Assembly: GCA_965206195.1 (NCBI GenBank)
Contig: CBDBIZ010000011.1
Span: 1 to 64,000 of the forward strand
Origin: JAAOIF01 sp965206195
Lineage (GTDB): Bacteria > Pseudomonadota > Gammaproteobacteria > PS1 > Pseudothioglobaceae
Direction of reading: 5' to 3'
DNA: 64,000 nucleotides
Shown: one piece after another, positions 20,393 through 28,699 of the stretch
Position numbering within the stretch: the stretch's first letter is position 1
Layout of the letters: each line of letters begins with the position of its first letter
Position numbers and translations under genes: made by a program
Notes under the pieces: model-generated
What the model saw: the letters and a program-made list of their open reading frames with translations, nothing else
What the model was told of the DNA's origin: nothing
The model's database searches: none

Positions 20393-20905
20393 TCAATGAT
20401 TAACACCGACATCTTTAAGCGATATTTTGATGGTAATGTTTTGAATCCGATGCGTTATACGAACAATTTTAGGCAGGTGATTAGGGTGGCGAGAAAGTAT
20501 TTTAAATTGCCAATTAGAATTAGTAAAACCTTGATTAAAAACGATTTCTCCTAACTCATATACTGGAAAATGCCAGCCCAATTCTTGCCTCATCCACTGC
20601 TCAATAGTGAGTGACACTGTTACGTTATTAACGTTTAAGCCTTGTGCGTTTGACACAATCACAAGTTGCCCCAGTCCTAATGCACCAGTTAGAGTGAATT
20701 GATAGTTTTGCTGAGTAAAGTCAACCTTAAAACCTGCATTTTGACGTTCACCATTAAATAGCGCGCTTAATCTACCACTGGCATACCAACTACTGGGTAC
20801 TTTATCAAATATTTGGGCATCAACCTTACGCGTATTAAGACTATCACAGGCTTGCAATAAACATAAGGTTGATAATATTAACGCCCATTTCATATAAACG
20901 CACAT
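20393..20905 (-). CDS. lolB: Outer-membrane lipoprotein receptor LolB
   Basis: About 170 residues with a lipoprotein signal and lipobox LLQAC near residue 20. The start may be the ATG at 20905 or the one at 20893 (MKWALIL). The mature part has the LolB features WYASGRLSALFNGERQNAGFKVDFTQQNY, a GALGLGQ segment, and the later WMRQELGWHFPV. LolB accepts lipoproteins from LolA and inserts them in the outer membrane. It is divergent from hemA with a 44-bp gap, an arrangement common in gammaproteobacteria. Confidence 0.85.
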   Translation of the reverse strand: MCVYMKWALILSTLCLLQACDSLNTRKVDAQIFDKVPSSWYASGRLSALFNGERQNAGFKVDFTQQNYQFTLTGALGLGQLVIVSNAQGLNVNNVTVSLTIEQWMRQELGWHFPVYELGEIVFNQGFTNSNWQFKILSRHPNHLPKIVRITHRIQNITIKISLKDVGVNH

Positions 20906-20949
20906 TGTAGTATAATTACGGGTTTGTTGTTATCTTTTCTGATGTCACA

Positions 20950-22218
20950 ATGTCACAAACACCACATATTGCAATTCTAAGTGTTAATCATCAGCTTGCA
21001 AGTGTTGCAATGCGAGAAAAAGTGGCTTTTGCGCCCAGCCAACTAACTGATGCGCTAAAAAAACTCAATGTCGCCGATGGTATTGAGGCTTGTGTGATTT
21101 TATCTACGTGTAATCGTTCTGAAATTTATGTGGTGTCAAACAGCAACAATACCCAAGAGGTACTTAGCAACTATCTAGCACAAACGCATCAAATTGACCG
21201 TCAAACACTTGACCCATACCTGGTATATTTTGAGGCTAATGCCGCCTTAGAGCATATTTGTCATGTTGCCACTGGGCTGGATTCTTTGGTATTTGGCGAA
21301 GTACAAATCCTAGGTCAACTAAAAGACGCTTATCACACTGCTAAAGGAGCAAACACATTAAATAAACATTTAGAAAAATTGTTCCAACACGCATTTTCAA
21401 CCGCTAAAAAAGTTAGAACTGATACCGAAATCAGCTCTTCGCCTGTCTCTGTGGCCTATTGTGCGGTTAAATTAAGTGAGAAAATTTTTGCTGATTTAAC
21501 ACAGCAAACAGTGTTATTAATTGGTGCTGGCGAGATGGTTGAACTGTGTGCACAGCACTTCAATCAACAAGGCGTAAAAAACATGATTGTGGCTAATAGA
21601 ACCATCGAAAATGCCACCAAAATTGCCACACTTTACAACGCCAAAGCAGTGAGTCTGAAGCAGTTTTCAAGCCTAATTCACCAGGCTGATATTATTATTT
21701 CTTCCACCGCAGCATCTATACCTATTATTGGTAAAGGTCTGATTGAAACAGCCCTTAAGTTACGCAAACACAAACCAATATTCATGCTTGATATTGCTAT
21801 CCCTAGAGATATTGAGCCTGAGGTGGCACAACTTGATGATGTATTTTTATACACGCTTGATGACTTGCAACAAGTGGTAGATGACAATTTAGATAATCGA
21901 CAAAAAGAAAAAACATTGGCACAGGAAATTATTATCGCTCAAAACAAAAAATTTAACACTTGGCTTAGTGTACTTCCAAACGAAGTAGTCATACAAAATT
22001 ACCGAGAGCATAGTTATCAGATTAAAGAAGTGGCTGTAGAGGCGGCATTAAAACAACTCAAAAATGGTGCCAATAGCGAAGCAGTCATCACTCAATTGGC
22101 TGACCAACTAACCAATAAACTTTTGCACACGCCGTTTGCTAATATCAAGCAAGCCTCCAGCGAACAACTCAAACAATGCCAAGGTTGCATCCCTAAAAAA
22201 CCAGACAAAAGACCATGA
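20950..22218 (+). CDS. hemA: Glutamyl-tRNA reductase
   Basis: 422 residues catalysing the first step of C5-pathway tetrapyrrole synthesis, glutamyl-tRNA to glutamate-1-semialdehyde. The N-terminal domain has the catalytic Cys in ILSTCNRSEIY. The NADPH-binding Rossmann domain shows VLLIGAGEMVELCAQH, then VANRT, and the central DSLVFGEVQILGQLKDAY is invariant in the family. The C-terminus ends in an unusual CQGCIPKKPDKRP tail. It overlaps prfA by 4 bp. Confidence 0.97.
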   Translation: MSQTPHIAILSVNHQLASVAMREKVAFAPSQLTDALKKLNVADGIEACVILSTCNRSEIYVVSNSNNTQEVLSNYLAQTHQIDRQTLDPYLVYFEANAALEHICHVATGLDSLVFGEVQILGQLKDAYHTAKGANTLNKHLEKLFQHAFSTAKKVRTDTEISSSPVSVAYCAVKLSEKIFADLTQQTVLLIGAGEMVELCAQHFNQQGVKNMIVANRTIENATKIATLYNAKAVSLKQFSSLIHQADIIISSTAASIPIIGKGLIETALKLRKHKPIFMLDIAIPRDIEPEVAQLDDVFLYTLDDLQQVVDDNLDNRQKEKTLAQEIIIAQNKKFNTWLSVLPNEVVIQNYREHSYQIKEVAVEAALKQLKNGANSEAVITQLADQLTNKLLHTPFANIKQASSEQLKQCQGCIPKKPDKRP

Positions 22219-23300
22219 ATACTGCTATACTCGCTAAACTTGAACAATTATCAATGCGCCTAGAAGAAATCGAGGTGCTACTATCTAATCCTGATATTGC
22301 TGCCAACCAAGACAAATTTCGTCAACTCTCGATTGAACATGCACAATTGATACCAATTAGTGCACAATTTAGCCAATATTTAAGCGTGCAAGCTGATATT
22401 AAAGCAGCTGAAATAATGCTCGAAGATGATGAGATTCGCACTATGGCAAAAGAAGAAATTACTCAAGGTAAGCAAACATTAGAACAACTTGATTTGGCGT
22501 TGAAAAAAGCACTACTACCGAAAGACCCAAACGATGCTCGCAACGTCATTATTGAAATTAGAGCGGGCACTGGTGGCGATGAGGCTAGTATTTTCTCTGG
22601 TGATTTATTTAGAATGTATTCACGCTATGTTGAAAAACAAAAATGGCAAATTGAGGTAATGAGCACCAATTTAGGAGAGCACGGCGGTTTTAAAGAAGTG
22701 ATTGCGCGCATTAGTGGCAATGATGTGTATGCTAAACTCAAATTTGAATCAGGTGCACATCGCGTGCAACGCGTCCCAGCAACAGAATCTCAAGGGCGGG
22801 TACATACCTCGGCTTGCACTGTAGCAATTATGCCTGAGGTGGAAAATATCGAAGAAATGGATATCAATATGAATGATGTGCGTGTTGATACGTTTAAAGC
22901 CAGTGGTGCTGGCGGTCAACATGTGAATAAAACCGATTCTGCTGTGCGGCTAACGCATGTCCCCACAGGCATAGTGGTCGAATGTCAAGACGGGCGCTCA
23001 CAGCACAAAAACAAAGCACAAGCCTTATCAGTGCTGGCTTCACGCATCTTGGACGAACAACAAAGGGCACAACAACAGCAACAAGCCTCAACACGCAAAG
23101 CCTTAGTGGGTAGCGGTGATCGCTCACAACGTATTCGTACTTACAATTACCCTCAGGGGCGTATTACTGAGCACCGTATTAACTTAACCTTATACAAACT
23201 GGCTGAAGTGATGAGTGGTGATTTAGACTCAATTATTGAGCCGCTGATTGTCGAGCAACAAACTAACCAACTCACCGAGTTAAATGATTCTTTTTCGTAA
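22215..23300 (+). CDS. prfA: Peptide chain release factor 1
   Basis: 361 residues. It contains the GGQ catalytic motif (SGAGGQHVNKTDSAVRLTH) and the preceding IRAGTGGDEASIF and RVQRVPATESQGRVHTS segments of RF1. The hemA-prfA pair is conserved in many gammaproteobacteria; prmC, the methyltransferase for the GGQ glutamine, is not here. The 3' end overlaps the convergent znuB by 29 bp. Confidence 0.97.
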   Translation: MNTAILAKLEQLSMRLEEIEVLLSNPDIAANQDKFRQLSIEHAQLIPISAQFSQYLSVQADIKAAEIMLEDDEIRTMAKEEITQGKQTLEQLDLALKKALLPKDPNDARNVIIEIRAGTGGDEASIFSGDLFRMYSRYVEKQKWQIEVMSTNLGEHGGFKEVIARISGNDVYAKLKFESGAHRVQRVPATESQGRVHTSACTVAIMPEVENIEEMDINMNDVRVDTFKASGAGGQHVNKTDSAVRLTHVPTGIVVECQDGRSQHKNKAQALSVLASRILDEQQRAQQQQQASTRKALVGSGDRSQRIRTYNYPQGRITEHRINLTLYKLAEVMSGDLDSIIEPLIVEQQTNQLTELNDSFS

Positions 23301-24069
23301 ACAACTGGGACAATACAAACAAAATACCCAACACAATCACAATCATCGGCCCAGTTGCTACATCATACATCATTGAGTACCCCAAACCAATTAACACTGC
23401 TGACACCGATGCAAAAATGGAGCGCAACAACATTTGTATCGGACTATGAGCAAACACCTTGGCAATTGCTGGCGGAATAATCAACAACGAAGTAATCAGC
23501 AATACCCCGACAATTTGCACTGAGACTGAGACACTTAGGGCAATCATAAACATAAATAATAGTTGATAAAAAGTGTGTTTTACGCCCTCTGCTTTTGCCA
23601 ATCCTTCATTCAAAGTTAATAACAATAAACGCTGCCAAAAGAAAGATAATAACCCAACAATAATTACCAATACCAAATATATCCATACAATATCAGTATT
23701 CGTCACATACAAAATATCACCAAACAATAAGGCAAAATAATCTATATTCGCACCGCCCACTAAAGTTAATACAACAATTCCTAATGACAAAGCAATATGC
23801 GAAAAAATACCCAATATTGCATCATTAGACAAAAAATTACGTTGTTGTAAAATCACAATCAATACAGCAAAAATCAGCCCAACCAATACCAGTCCAATAT
23901 GGGTGCCAAGTCCACTAACAAGTCCCAAAGCAACACCCAGTAGCGCACTGTGAGAAATGGATTCGGAGAAATAACTCATCCGCTTCCAAATAACAAAACA
24001 GCCGAGTGAACCAGCAATAATAGCAATACCAAGTGCTGCTAATATCGCTCTAATAATAAATATTTCCAT
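23272..24069 (-). CDS. znuB: Zinc ABC transporter permease ZnuB
   Basis: 265 residues with about eight hydrophobic helices, of the ABC-3 metal permease family. The N-terminal segment GCFVIWKRMSYFSESISHSALLGVALG is diagnostic of ZnuB/MntB permeases. Helix motifs such as SVQIVGVLLITSLLIIPPAIA also match. The ATPase and binding protein genes are not adjacent. It lies 6 bp downstream of fur on the same strand, so a metal-responsive operon is likely. Confidence 0.9.
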   Translation of the reverse strand: MEIFIIRAILAALGIAIIAGSLGCFVIWKRMSYFSESISHSALLGVALGLVSGLGTHIGLVLVGLIFAVLIVILQQRNFLSNDAILGIFSHIALSLGIVVLTLVGGANIDYFALLFGDILYVTNTDIVWIYLVLVIIVGLLSFFWQRLLLLTLNEGLAKAEGVKHTFYQLLFMFMIALSVSVSVQIVGVLLITSLLIIPPAIAKVFAHSPIQMLLRSIFASVSAVLIGLGYSMMYDVATGPMIVIVLGILFVLSQLFTKKNHLTR

Positions 24070-24075
24070 TTGAAT

Positions 24076-24483
24076 TTATTGGCAATCTTTACACAAACCA
24101 TACAAATACAGGCAATGATCAGTTAGCTGATAACCATGATTTTTTGCCACATCGTGCTGATGCTGTTCAATAACACTGTCTTGAAACTCGTCAATTTTTC
24201 CGCATTTAACGCAAACTAAATGATCATGATGTTCAACATTAGAAAGCTCAAACACTGATTGACCATTGTCAAAATTCAGTTTGTTAATCATGCCAGATTG
24301 TTCAAATTGCGTCAACACCCGATAAACCGTTGCCACGCCCACCTCTTCGCCTTGCATAATCAAAGCACGATAAATGTCTTCTGCACTCATGTGACGATTT
24401 TCATTGGTTTCTAAAATTTCTAAAATTTTAAGCCTTGGCAAGGTCACTTTAAGTCCCGCAGTTTTTAAATCTTGAGCGTCCAT
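24076..24483 (-). CDS. fur: Ferric uptake regulator Fur
   Basis: 135 residues, close in sequence to enterobacterial Fur: LKTAGLKVTLPRLKILEILE, SAEDIYRAL and GVATVYRVLTQFEQSGMI form the winged helix. The metal-binding region HHDHLVCVKCGKIDEF has two cysteines, with a second C-x2-C pair at the C-terminus (LCKDC). The zinc permease downstream makes Zur a possible alternative, but the sequence is Fur-like and the divergent bamE neighbour is the classical fur context. Confidence 0.9.
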   Translation of the reverse strand: MDAQDLKTAGLKVTLPRLKILEILETNENRHMSAEDIYRALIMQGEEVGVATVYRVLTQFEQSGMINKLNFDNGQSVFELSNVEHHDHLVCVKCGKIDEFQDSVIEQHQHDVAKNHGYQLTDHCLYLYGLCKDCQ

Positions 24484-24536
24484 ATTTAATATCCATGAGG
24501 TAAAATCCAGTTATTATTTTAATCGCTAAACCAGTC

Positions 24537-25151
24537 ATGAAAAAAATAACTTTAACTGCATCTTCGTTACTATTATCTGCCTGTTCGCCTTCTATGCCAG
24601 AATTACCAGATGTATCAGAAATAATTACCGATTTAACCAAGTCAATGTTGTACAAAGATGATGTTAATCAAGGTTCTGTACTGGATCGCTTTAGCATTAA
24701 TCAACTCAAAGTAGGTATGTCAAAAGACCAAGTTAGAAATTTAATCGGCTCTCCAAGTGTGGTTGACCCTTTTCACAACAATCAATGGGACTACATCAAT
24801 CACTCTACTTTGTACAATAAAAAAAATATCCGCTATCGACTGACATTAACATTTAAAGGTGATTTGTTAGACGACATCAATCAAAGTGGCATCACTTCAT
24901 TACCGGCTTTAAATGATAAAGAACAAGCATTAGAAACTCAGCGCATTGCCAAAGAAAAAGCAGAATCTGAGGCGCTTGGTAAACTAGCAATTGAGCGTGA
25001 TGCACGCAAAAAAGCTATCGCTGAAGAAATGGCAATAGTCGAGGCAATGGTCAAGGCTAAGGCCGAGCGCATTGCACAAGAAAAAGCTGCTGTAGACAAA
25101 ATTACCAAAGAAAAAACTGTCACAGAAAACCCACCAACCGATAAACCCTAA
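24537..25151 (+). CDS. bamE: Outer membrane assembly lipoprotein BamE, with long charged C-terminal extension
   Basis: 204 residues. The signal peptide and lipobox are LLLSAC (C near residue 16). The BamE/SmpA domain follows (residues ~50-118): INQLKVGMSKDQVRNLIGSPSVVDPFHNNQWDYI and the closing YRLTLTFKGDLL. BamE is part of the BAM complex that inserts beta-barrel proteins. Residues ~125-204 form an Ala/Lys/Glu-rich, probably helical tail that is absent from typical ~110-residue BamE proteins. It is divergent from fur with a 53-bp gap. Confidence 0.9.
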   Translation: MKKITLTASSLLLSACSPSMPELPDVSEIITDLTKSMLYKDDVNQGSVLDRFSINQLKVGMSKDQVRNLIGSPSVVDPFHNNQWDYINHSTLYNKKNIRYRLTLTFKGDLLDDINQSGITSLPALNDKEQALETQRIAKEKAESEALGKLAIERDARKKAIAEEMAIVEAMVKAKAERIAQEKAAVDKITKEKTVTENPPTDKP

Positions 25152-25173
25152 TCACACCCAATTATTTAGTATT

Positions 25174-25776
25174 GTGTCATCACTTAATGTCGAGTATTTA
25201 AGTTGTCAAAGAGGTTATAACCAGTTGTTTGAAAACTTATCTTTTCAGCTAAATTCGGGAGAATTACTGCGTATCACTGGTACTAATGGCAGTGGAAAAA
25301 CCTCTCTTTTAAAAATCTTAGCAGGGCTTAGTGAGGCAGAACAAGGAAGGGTTACACTTGGAAAATACCGAGTTAAATCACAACAATATCAACAAGCAGT
25401 GCTTTATTTAGGTCATTTACCCGCGCTTAGTGGCGAGTTGAGTTGTATTGAAAACTTAGAATTTCTAACTGGATTAAACCAACCGGTTGAACGCTCAAAA
25501 CTAACCAAAGTGCTCGGTCAAATTGGCCTCGATGGTTATGAAAACGAATATTGCGAAAAACTCTCAGCAGGACAAAAACGTCGCGTTATCCTAACGAGTT
25601 TATTTGTCTCCAACGCTAAAATCTGGCTACTAGACGAACCTTTTACTGCGCTTGACTTGCAAGGAGTTGCAATGATAGAAAAATGCATCAGCCAACATTG
25701 CAAACAAGGGGGCATTTGCCTGTTTACCACCCATCAAAAGTGCACCTTACCCAATCAAAAAATCTTAGCATTATGA
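25174..25776 (+). CDS. ccmA: Cytochrome c maturation ATP-binding protein CcmA
   Basis: 200 residues starting at a GTG (25174). Walker A is GTNGSGKTSLLKILAG, the ABC signature is LSAGQKRRVIL, and Walker B is KIWLLDEPFTALD. CcmA powers release of holo-CcmE during haem delivery for c-type cytochromes. Its stop codon overlaps the ccmB start (ATGA). Confidence 0.92.
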   Translation: MSSLNVEYLSCQRGYNQLFENLSFQLNSGELLRITGTNGSGKTSLLKILAGLSEAEQGRVTLGKYRVKSQQYQQAVLYLGHLPALSGELSCIENLEFLTGLNQPVERSKLTKVLGQIGLDGYENEYCEKLSAGQKRRVILTSLFVSNAKIWLLDEPFTALDLQGVAMIEKCISQHCKQGGICLFTTHQKCTLPNQKILAL

Positions 25777-26438
25777 GTATCTATCTACAAGCTCTAAAGC
25801 GTGATTTACGTGTTGCTGCTCGTAATCCTTCTAGTGTGCTGAACCCATTACTGTTTGTTGTGATTTCAGTGTCATTATTTCCGCTAGCCATCAGTCCAGA
25901 AGCTGACATATTATCACAAATTGCTGCAGGGATTATTTGGGTCGTCGGTATGCTGGCAGTATTGTTATCGCTCAACGCGTTGTTTCATCATGATTTTGAA
26001 AACGGTGTGTTGGAACAAATGGTGATTTCGCACCACTCATTGCCACTGCTCATCTTGGCGAAAATTACTGCACATTGGGTTCTAACAGGCATCCCTATTA
26101 TTTTATTATCACCGCTTTTGGGTTTGTTTTTGTTTTTAGACGCCGAAGGTGTTAAAGTATTGATGGTTACTTTGTTATTAGCCACACCAAGCCTGAGCCT
26201 GGTGGGTAGCATTGGCGCATCACTCATTGTCGGTGTTAAAAATTCTGGTATGTTGCTGTCGCTACTAACTTTACCACTCTACATTCCTATTCTTATTTTT
26301 GCCTCCAGTACCGTATCACAAGCCCAGTTTGGTTTAGAAATAGCTGGTCAGTTGTATTTTTTAGCCACTATTTTGCTACTTAGTTTAATGAGTGCCCCTT
26401 TTGTCAGTAGCATCGCCTTAAAAATAAGTCTCGAATAA
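25773..26438 (+). CDS. ccmB: Cytochrome c maturation permease CcmB
   Basis: 221 residues from the ATG at 25773, which overlaps the ccmA stop in an ATGA junction; the longer upstream in-frame extension lies inside ccmA. Six hydrophobic segments are visible. The segments ALKRDLRVAARNPSSVLNPLLFVVISVSLFPLAI and LEQMVISHHSLPLLILAKITAHW are CcmB signatures. ccmC and later ccm genes do not follow; metK with its own leader comes next. Confidence 0.93.
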   Translation: MSIYLQALKRDLRVAARNPSSVLNPLLFVVISVSLFPLAISPEADILSQIAAGIIWVVGMLAVLLSLNALFHHDFENGVLEQMVISHHSLPLLILAKITAHWVLTGIPIILLSPLLGLFLFLDAEGVKVLMVTLLLATPSLSLVGSIGASLIVGVKNSGMLLSLLTLPLYIPILIFASSTVSQAQFGLEIAGQLYFLATILLLSLMSAPFVSSIALKISLE

Positions 26439-26439
26439 T

Positions 26440-26459
26440 TGTCAACTTCTGTTATAATT
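26440..26459 (+). promoter_or_regulatory. Extended -10 promoter of metK
   Basis: TGTTATAAT at 26450-26458 is an extended -10 with a perfect TATAAT; no good -35 is seen. Transcription would begin around 26465, giving a leader of about 130 nt that covers the riboswitch. Confidence 0.55.
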
Positions 26460-26461
26460 TC

Positions 26462-26541
26462 TAACAGCGCTGATTTGTCCCGATTGCTGGCGTTACTACT
26501 CAAAAGTGTCTCAAAGTAGTTAAATTAAGCTAAAGCAGGTT
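26462..26541 (+). promoter_or_regulatory. SAM-II-type riboswitch upstream of metK
   Basis: The leader carries the SAM-II core in order. GCGCTGATTT (26467-26476) and CCGATTGC (26480-26487) are followed by the P1 partner TGGCGTTA and finally AAGCTAAAGCAGG (26527-26539). The known SAM-II aptamer has the same order: CGCUGAUUU, CCGUAUUGC, AGCGCG and AGCUAAAAAGGG. The pseudoknot strands CCGATT and AAAGCAGG can pair with mismatches like those in the known structure. An extra hairpin, ACTAC (26495-26499) with GTAGT (26516-26520), is inserted in the A-rich loop, as in long-loop SAM-II or SAM-V relatives. Its position before S-adenosylmethionine synthetase fits feedback control by SAM. Confidence 0.85.
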
Positions 26542-26579
26542 TTTTTCTATTAAAAATACCGCTTTTTTGGGTTTTTTTT
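26532..26579 (+). terminator. Terminator-like hairpin in the metK leader
   Basis: AAAGC-A-GGT-TTTTTT (26532-26546) pairs with AAAAA-T-ACC-GCTTT (26552-26565), with one bulge and one mismatch, followed by T-rich sequence ending in eight Ts (26572-26579). Its 5' arm overlaps the 3' pseudoknot strand of the riboswitch, so the two structures are mutually exclusive. It lies 18 bp before the metK start. Confidence 0.6.
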
Positions 26580-26596
26580 ATTATTAGGGGAAAAAC

Positions 26597-27712
26597 ATGA
26601 TTTTTACTTCCGAATCCGTGTCCGCTGGTCATCCTGATAAAGTTTGTGACCAAATTTCTGATGCTATTTTAGACGCTGCACTTACTACTGATGCCGACTC
26701 TCGCATTGCTGTTGAAACTTTAGTTAAAGATAACCACGTGGTATTAGCCGGTGAAATTACCACCAACACAAAGATTGAGTATGAAAAAATCGTTCGCAAC
26801 ACCATTAATAACATTGGTTACAATGATGATGCACTGGGCTTTAATGGCTCAACTTGTAGCGTTATCAATCTACTTGGCGAACAATCTCAAGACATCGCCC
26901 AAGGGGTAGATGAATTTGCAAACCATGAACAAGGTGCGGGCGACCAAGGTTTGATGTTTGGTTATGCTTGCAACGAGACTGATGAGCTGATGCCAGCACC
27001 GATTATGCTGGCACACAAACTGGTTGCCAAGCAAGCTGAACTGATGAAAAATAACAAACTAAGCTGGCTGCGTCCCGATGCCAAAAGCCAAGTCTCCTGT
27101 ATTTATGAGGGACACAAAATTATCGGTATTGATGCAGTTGTACTATCAACACAACATGACGAGTCCATTACTCAGGCTGATTTGCAACAAGCCATTATGG
27201 AAGAAGTGATTAAACCCGTCCTGCCTAGCGAATGGCTGACTAACAATACCCAATATCATATCAACCCAACTGGTAAGTTTGTCATTGGTGGTCCGGTGGG
27301 TGATGCAGGGCTTACAGGTCGCAAAATTATTGTGGATACCTATGGTGGCATGGCGCGTCATGGCGGCGGCGCATTCTCAGGCAAAGACCCATCAAAAGTT
27401 GACAGAAGTGCCGCCTATGCTACCCGCTATGTTGCCAAAAATATTGTTGCCAAAGGCTTGGCAGATAAGTGCGAAATTCAAGTGTCTTATGCTATCGGCG
27501 TGGCTGAACCAACCAGTATTAGCATTCAAACCTTTGGCACTGAAACAATAGCTATTAGCAAAATTAACGCTTTTGTTAAAGATAATTTTGACCTGCGTCC
27601 TAAAGGCTTAATTGCGATGCTGGACCTCAAACGCCCTATTTACCAGCAAACCGCTAGTTTAGGGCATTTTGGACGTACTGAAAGCAATATTAGCTGGGAA
27701 AAGCTAATTTAA
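26597..27712 (+). CDS. metK: S-adenosylmethionine synthetase
   Basis: 371 residues making SAM from methionine and ATP. Family signatures are present: TSESVSAGHPDKVCDQISDAILDA, GEQSQDIAQGV, GAGDQGLMFGYA, GGGAFSGKDPSKVDRSAAYA. A strong ribosome-binding site (AGGGGAAAAAC) precedes the ATG. Expression is probably controlled by the riboswitch in the leader. ahcY does not follow; the downstream region is occupied by a small duplicated gene and an IS. Confidence 0.98.
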   Translation: MIFTSESVSAGHPDKVCDQISDAILDAALTTDADSRIAVETLVKDNHVVLAGEITTNTKIEYEKIVRNTINNIGYNDDALGFNGSTCSVINLLGEQSQDIAQGVDEFANHEQGAGDQGLMFGYACNETDELMPAPIMLAHKLVAKQAELMKNNKLSWLRPDAKSQVSCIYEGHKIIGIDAVVLSTQHDESITQADLQQAIMEEVIKPVLPSEWLTNNTQYHINPTGKFVIGGPVGDAGLTGRKIIVDTYGGMARHGGGAFSGKDPSKVDRSAAYATRYVAKNIVAKGLADKCEIQVSYAIGVAEPTSISIQTFGTETIAISKINAFVKDNFDLRPKGLIAMLDLKRPIYQQTASLGHFGRTESNISWEKLI

Positions 27713-27789
27713 CAAAGCAGGTTTGCACAGTTTAATTTACTCTTAAAGAATGTGAGTTCAGGTTTAATAATCGCAAAAGAGCCACTTAA

Positions 27790-28210
27790 GTTGTCATAAT
27801 CCAACATTTTTAACCCTAAACTTGATAATACTTACCCTATTTAGCACGCTGGTTGTCGCTGGCAGTAGCTACACTGCAAAAAAACTTAATCAAATGATTG
27901 CTATTGGCAAATACCCGATTTTGGGGGGAACTATCAACACCCAAAACAAATCAATAAAATTTTCTGACTGTAAGCCTTTGGCAAATAAAATCATAACTGA
28001 GTTTAGCCAAAGCTATCCTACTAAAACTGTGGTAGATACTCGCTTAATTTACATGGTAGAAGCATGGAAAAATGACGCAATTATCATCATCACTTGCTCA
28101 GAAGCAAACAAGACTATGGAATTGGCTGAATTTGCATACCAATAAAATCAGCTGTTGCACGCTCGCCCAAACTCGTGCTTGAGGTAGCAGTGTGCTTTGG
28201 TAGTGCTGTG
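27790..28210 (+). repeat. Direct repeat, left copy (with 29985-30460)
   Basis: About 400 bp, nearly identical to 29985-30460 apart from a 66-bp insertion and small differences. It covers the small secreted-protein gene and about 65 bp of 3' flank (CTCGCCCAAACTCGTGCTTG). The IS3-family element and prlC fragment lie between the copies. Confidence 0.9.
27805..28143 (+). pseudogene. Small secreted protein, copy 1, 5'-damaged
   Basis: This is a near-identical copy of the gene at 29980. It lacks the proper start: where copy 2 has ATGAATAAAACATT, this copy reads TAATCCAACATT, so only a TTG-initiated 107-residue product lacking the first nine signal-peptide residues is possible. The rest is intact (SSYTAKKLNQMIAIGKYPILGG ending ELAEFAYQ). 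Family not recognised. It is separated from copy 2 by an IS3-family element and a prlC fragment. Confidence 0.7.
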
Positions 28211-28325
28211 TTTTAATCTTGCCATTTTGTTAGGATGCAGAAAAAATGTTATTTCAGCATAAAATAACACTCTGAAGTTCCCCCAAAAAACTGGACACTA
28301 AATTATAACAATTTAGGAGTCCAAA

Positions 28326-28652
28326 ATGACCATAAAGAAACAAAAATTCACCAAAACCTTTAAACTAGAAGCCCTGCATTTAGCAAACCAGCCTAATACC
28401 TCTGTAGCGCAACTTGCAAGAGATTTAGGTATTCGCCGTAATATGATCTATAAATGGAGGGAGCAGTTGAATAAAAAACAAGACAAAGCCTTTAAAAGAA
28501 CCGCTGATAACACCAATACACCCCATCACAAAGCAACACATGCTGAATTACTAAAACAAAATAAACAACTAGAAAAAGACCTAAAGCTTGCACAAATGGA
28601 GGTAGAAATCCTAAAAAAGGCCAAGGTCTACTTCAAAAGCCAAAACACTTAA
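28326..28652 (+). CDS. IS3-family transposase OrfA
   Basis: 108 residues with an N-terminal helix-turn-helix of IS3/IS911 type (FKLEALHLANQPNTSVAQLARDLGIRRNMIYKWREQL) and a C-terminal leucine-zipper-like coiled coil (LLKQNKQLEKDLKLAQMEVEILKK). A slippery A AAA AAG heptamer lies at 28613-28619. A -1 shift there leads into an open frame that runs through OrfB, giving the OrfAB transposase. Confidence 0.95.
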   Translation: MTIKKQKFTKTFKLEALHLANQPNTSVAQLARDLGIRRNMIYKWREQLNKKQDKAFKRTADNTNTPHHKATHAELLKQNKQLEKDLKLAQMEVEILKKAKVYFKSQNT

Positions 28653-28699
28653 GGTTTAAGTTTATTGCCACTGAGGCAACAAACTATCCAATCACTGTT

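Noticed and set aside
24076..24483. Zur instead of Fur, because znuB is adjacent
   Set aside because: The sequence follows Fur closely (LKKAGLKVTLPRLKILE-type start, GEEVGVATVYRVL) and bamE is divergent, the usual fur context.
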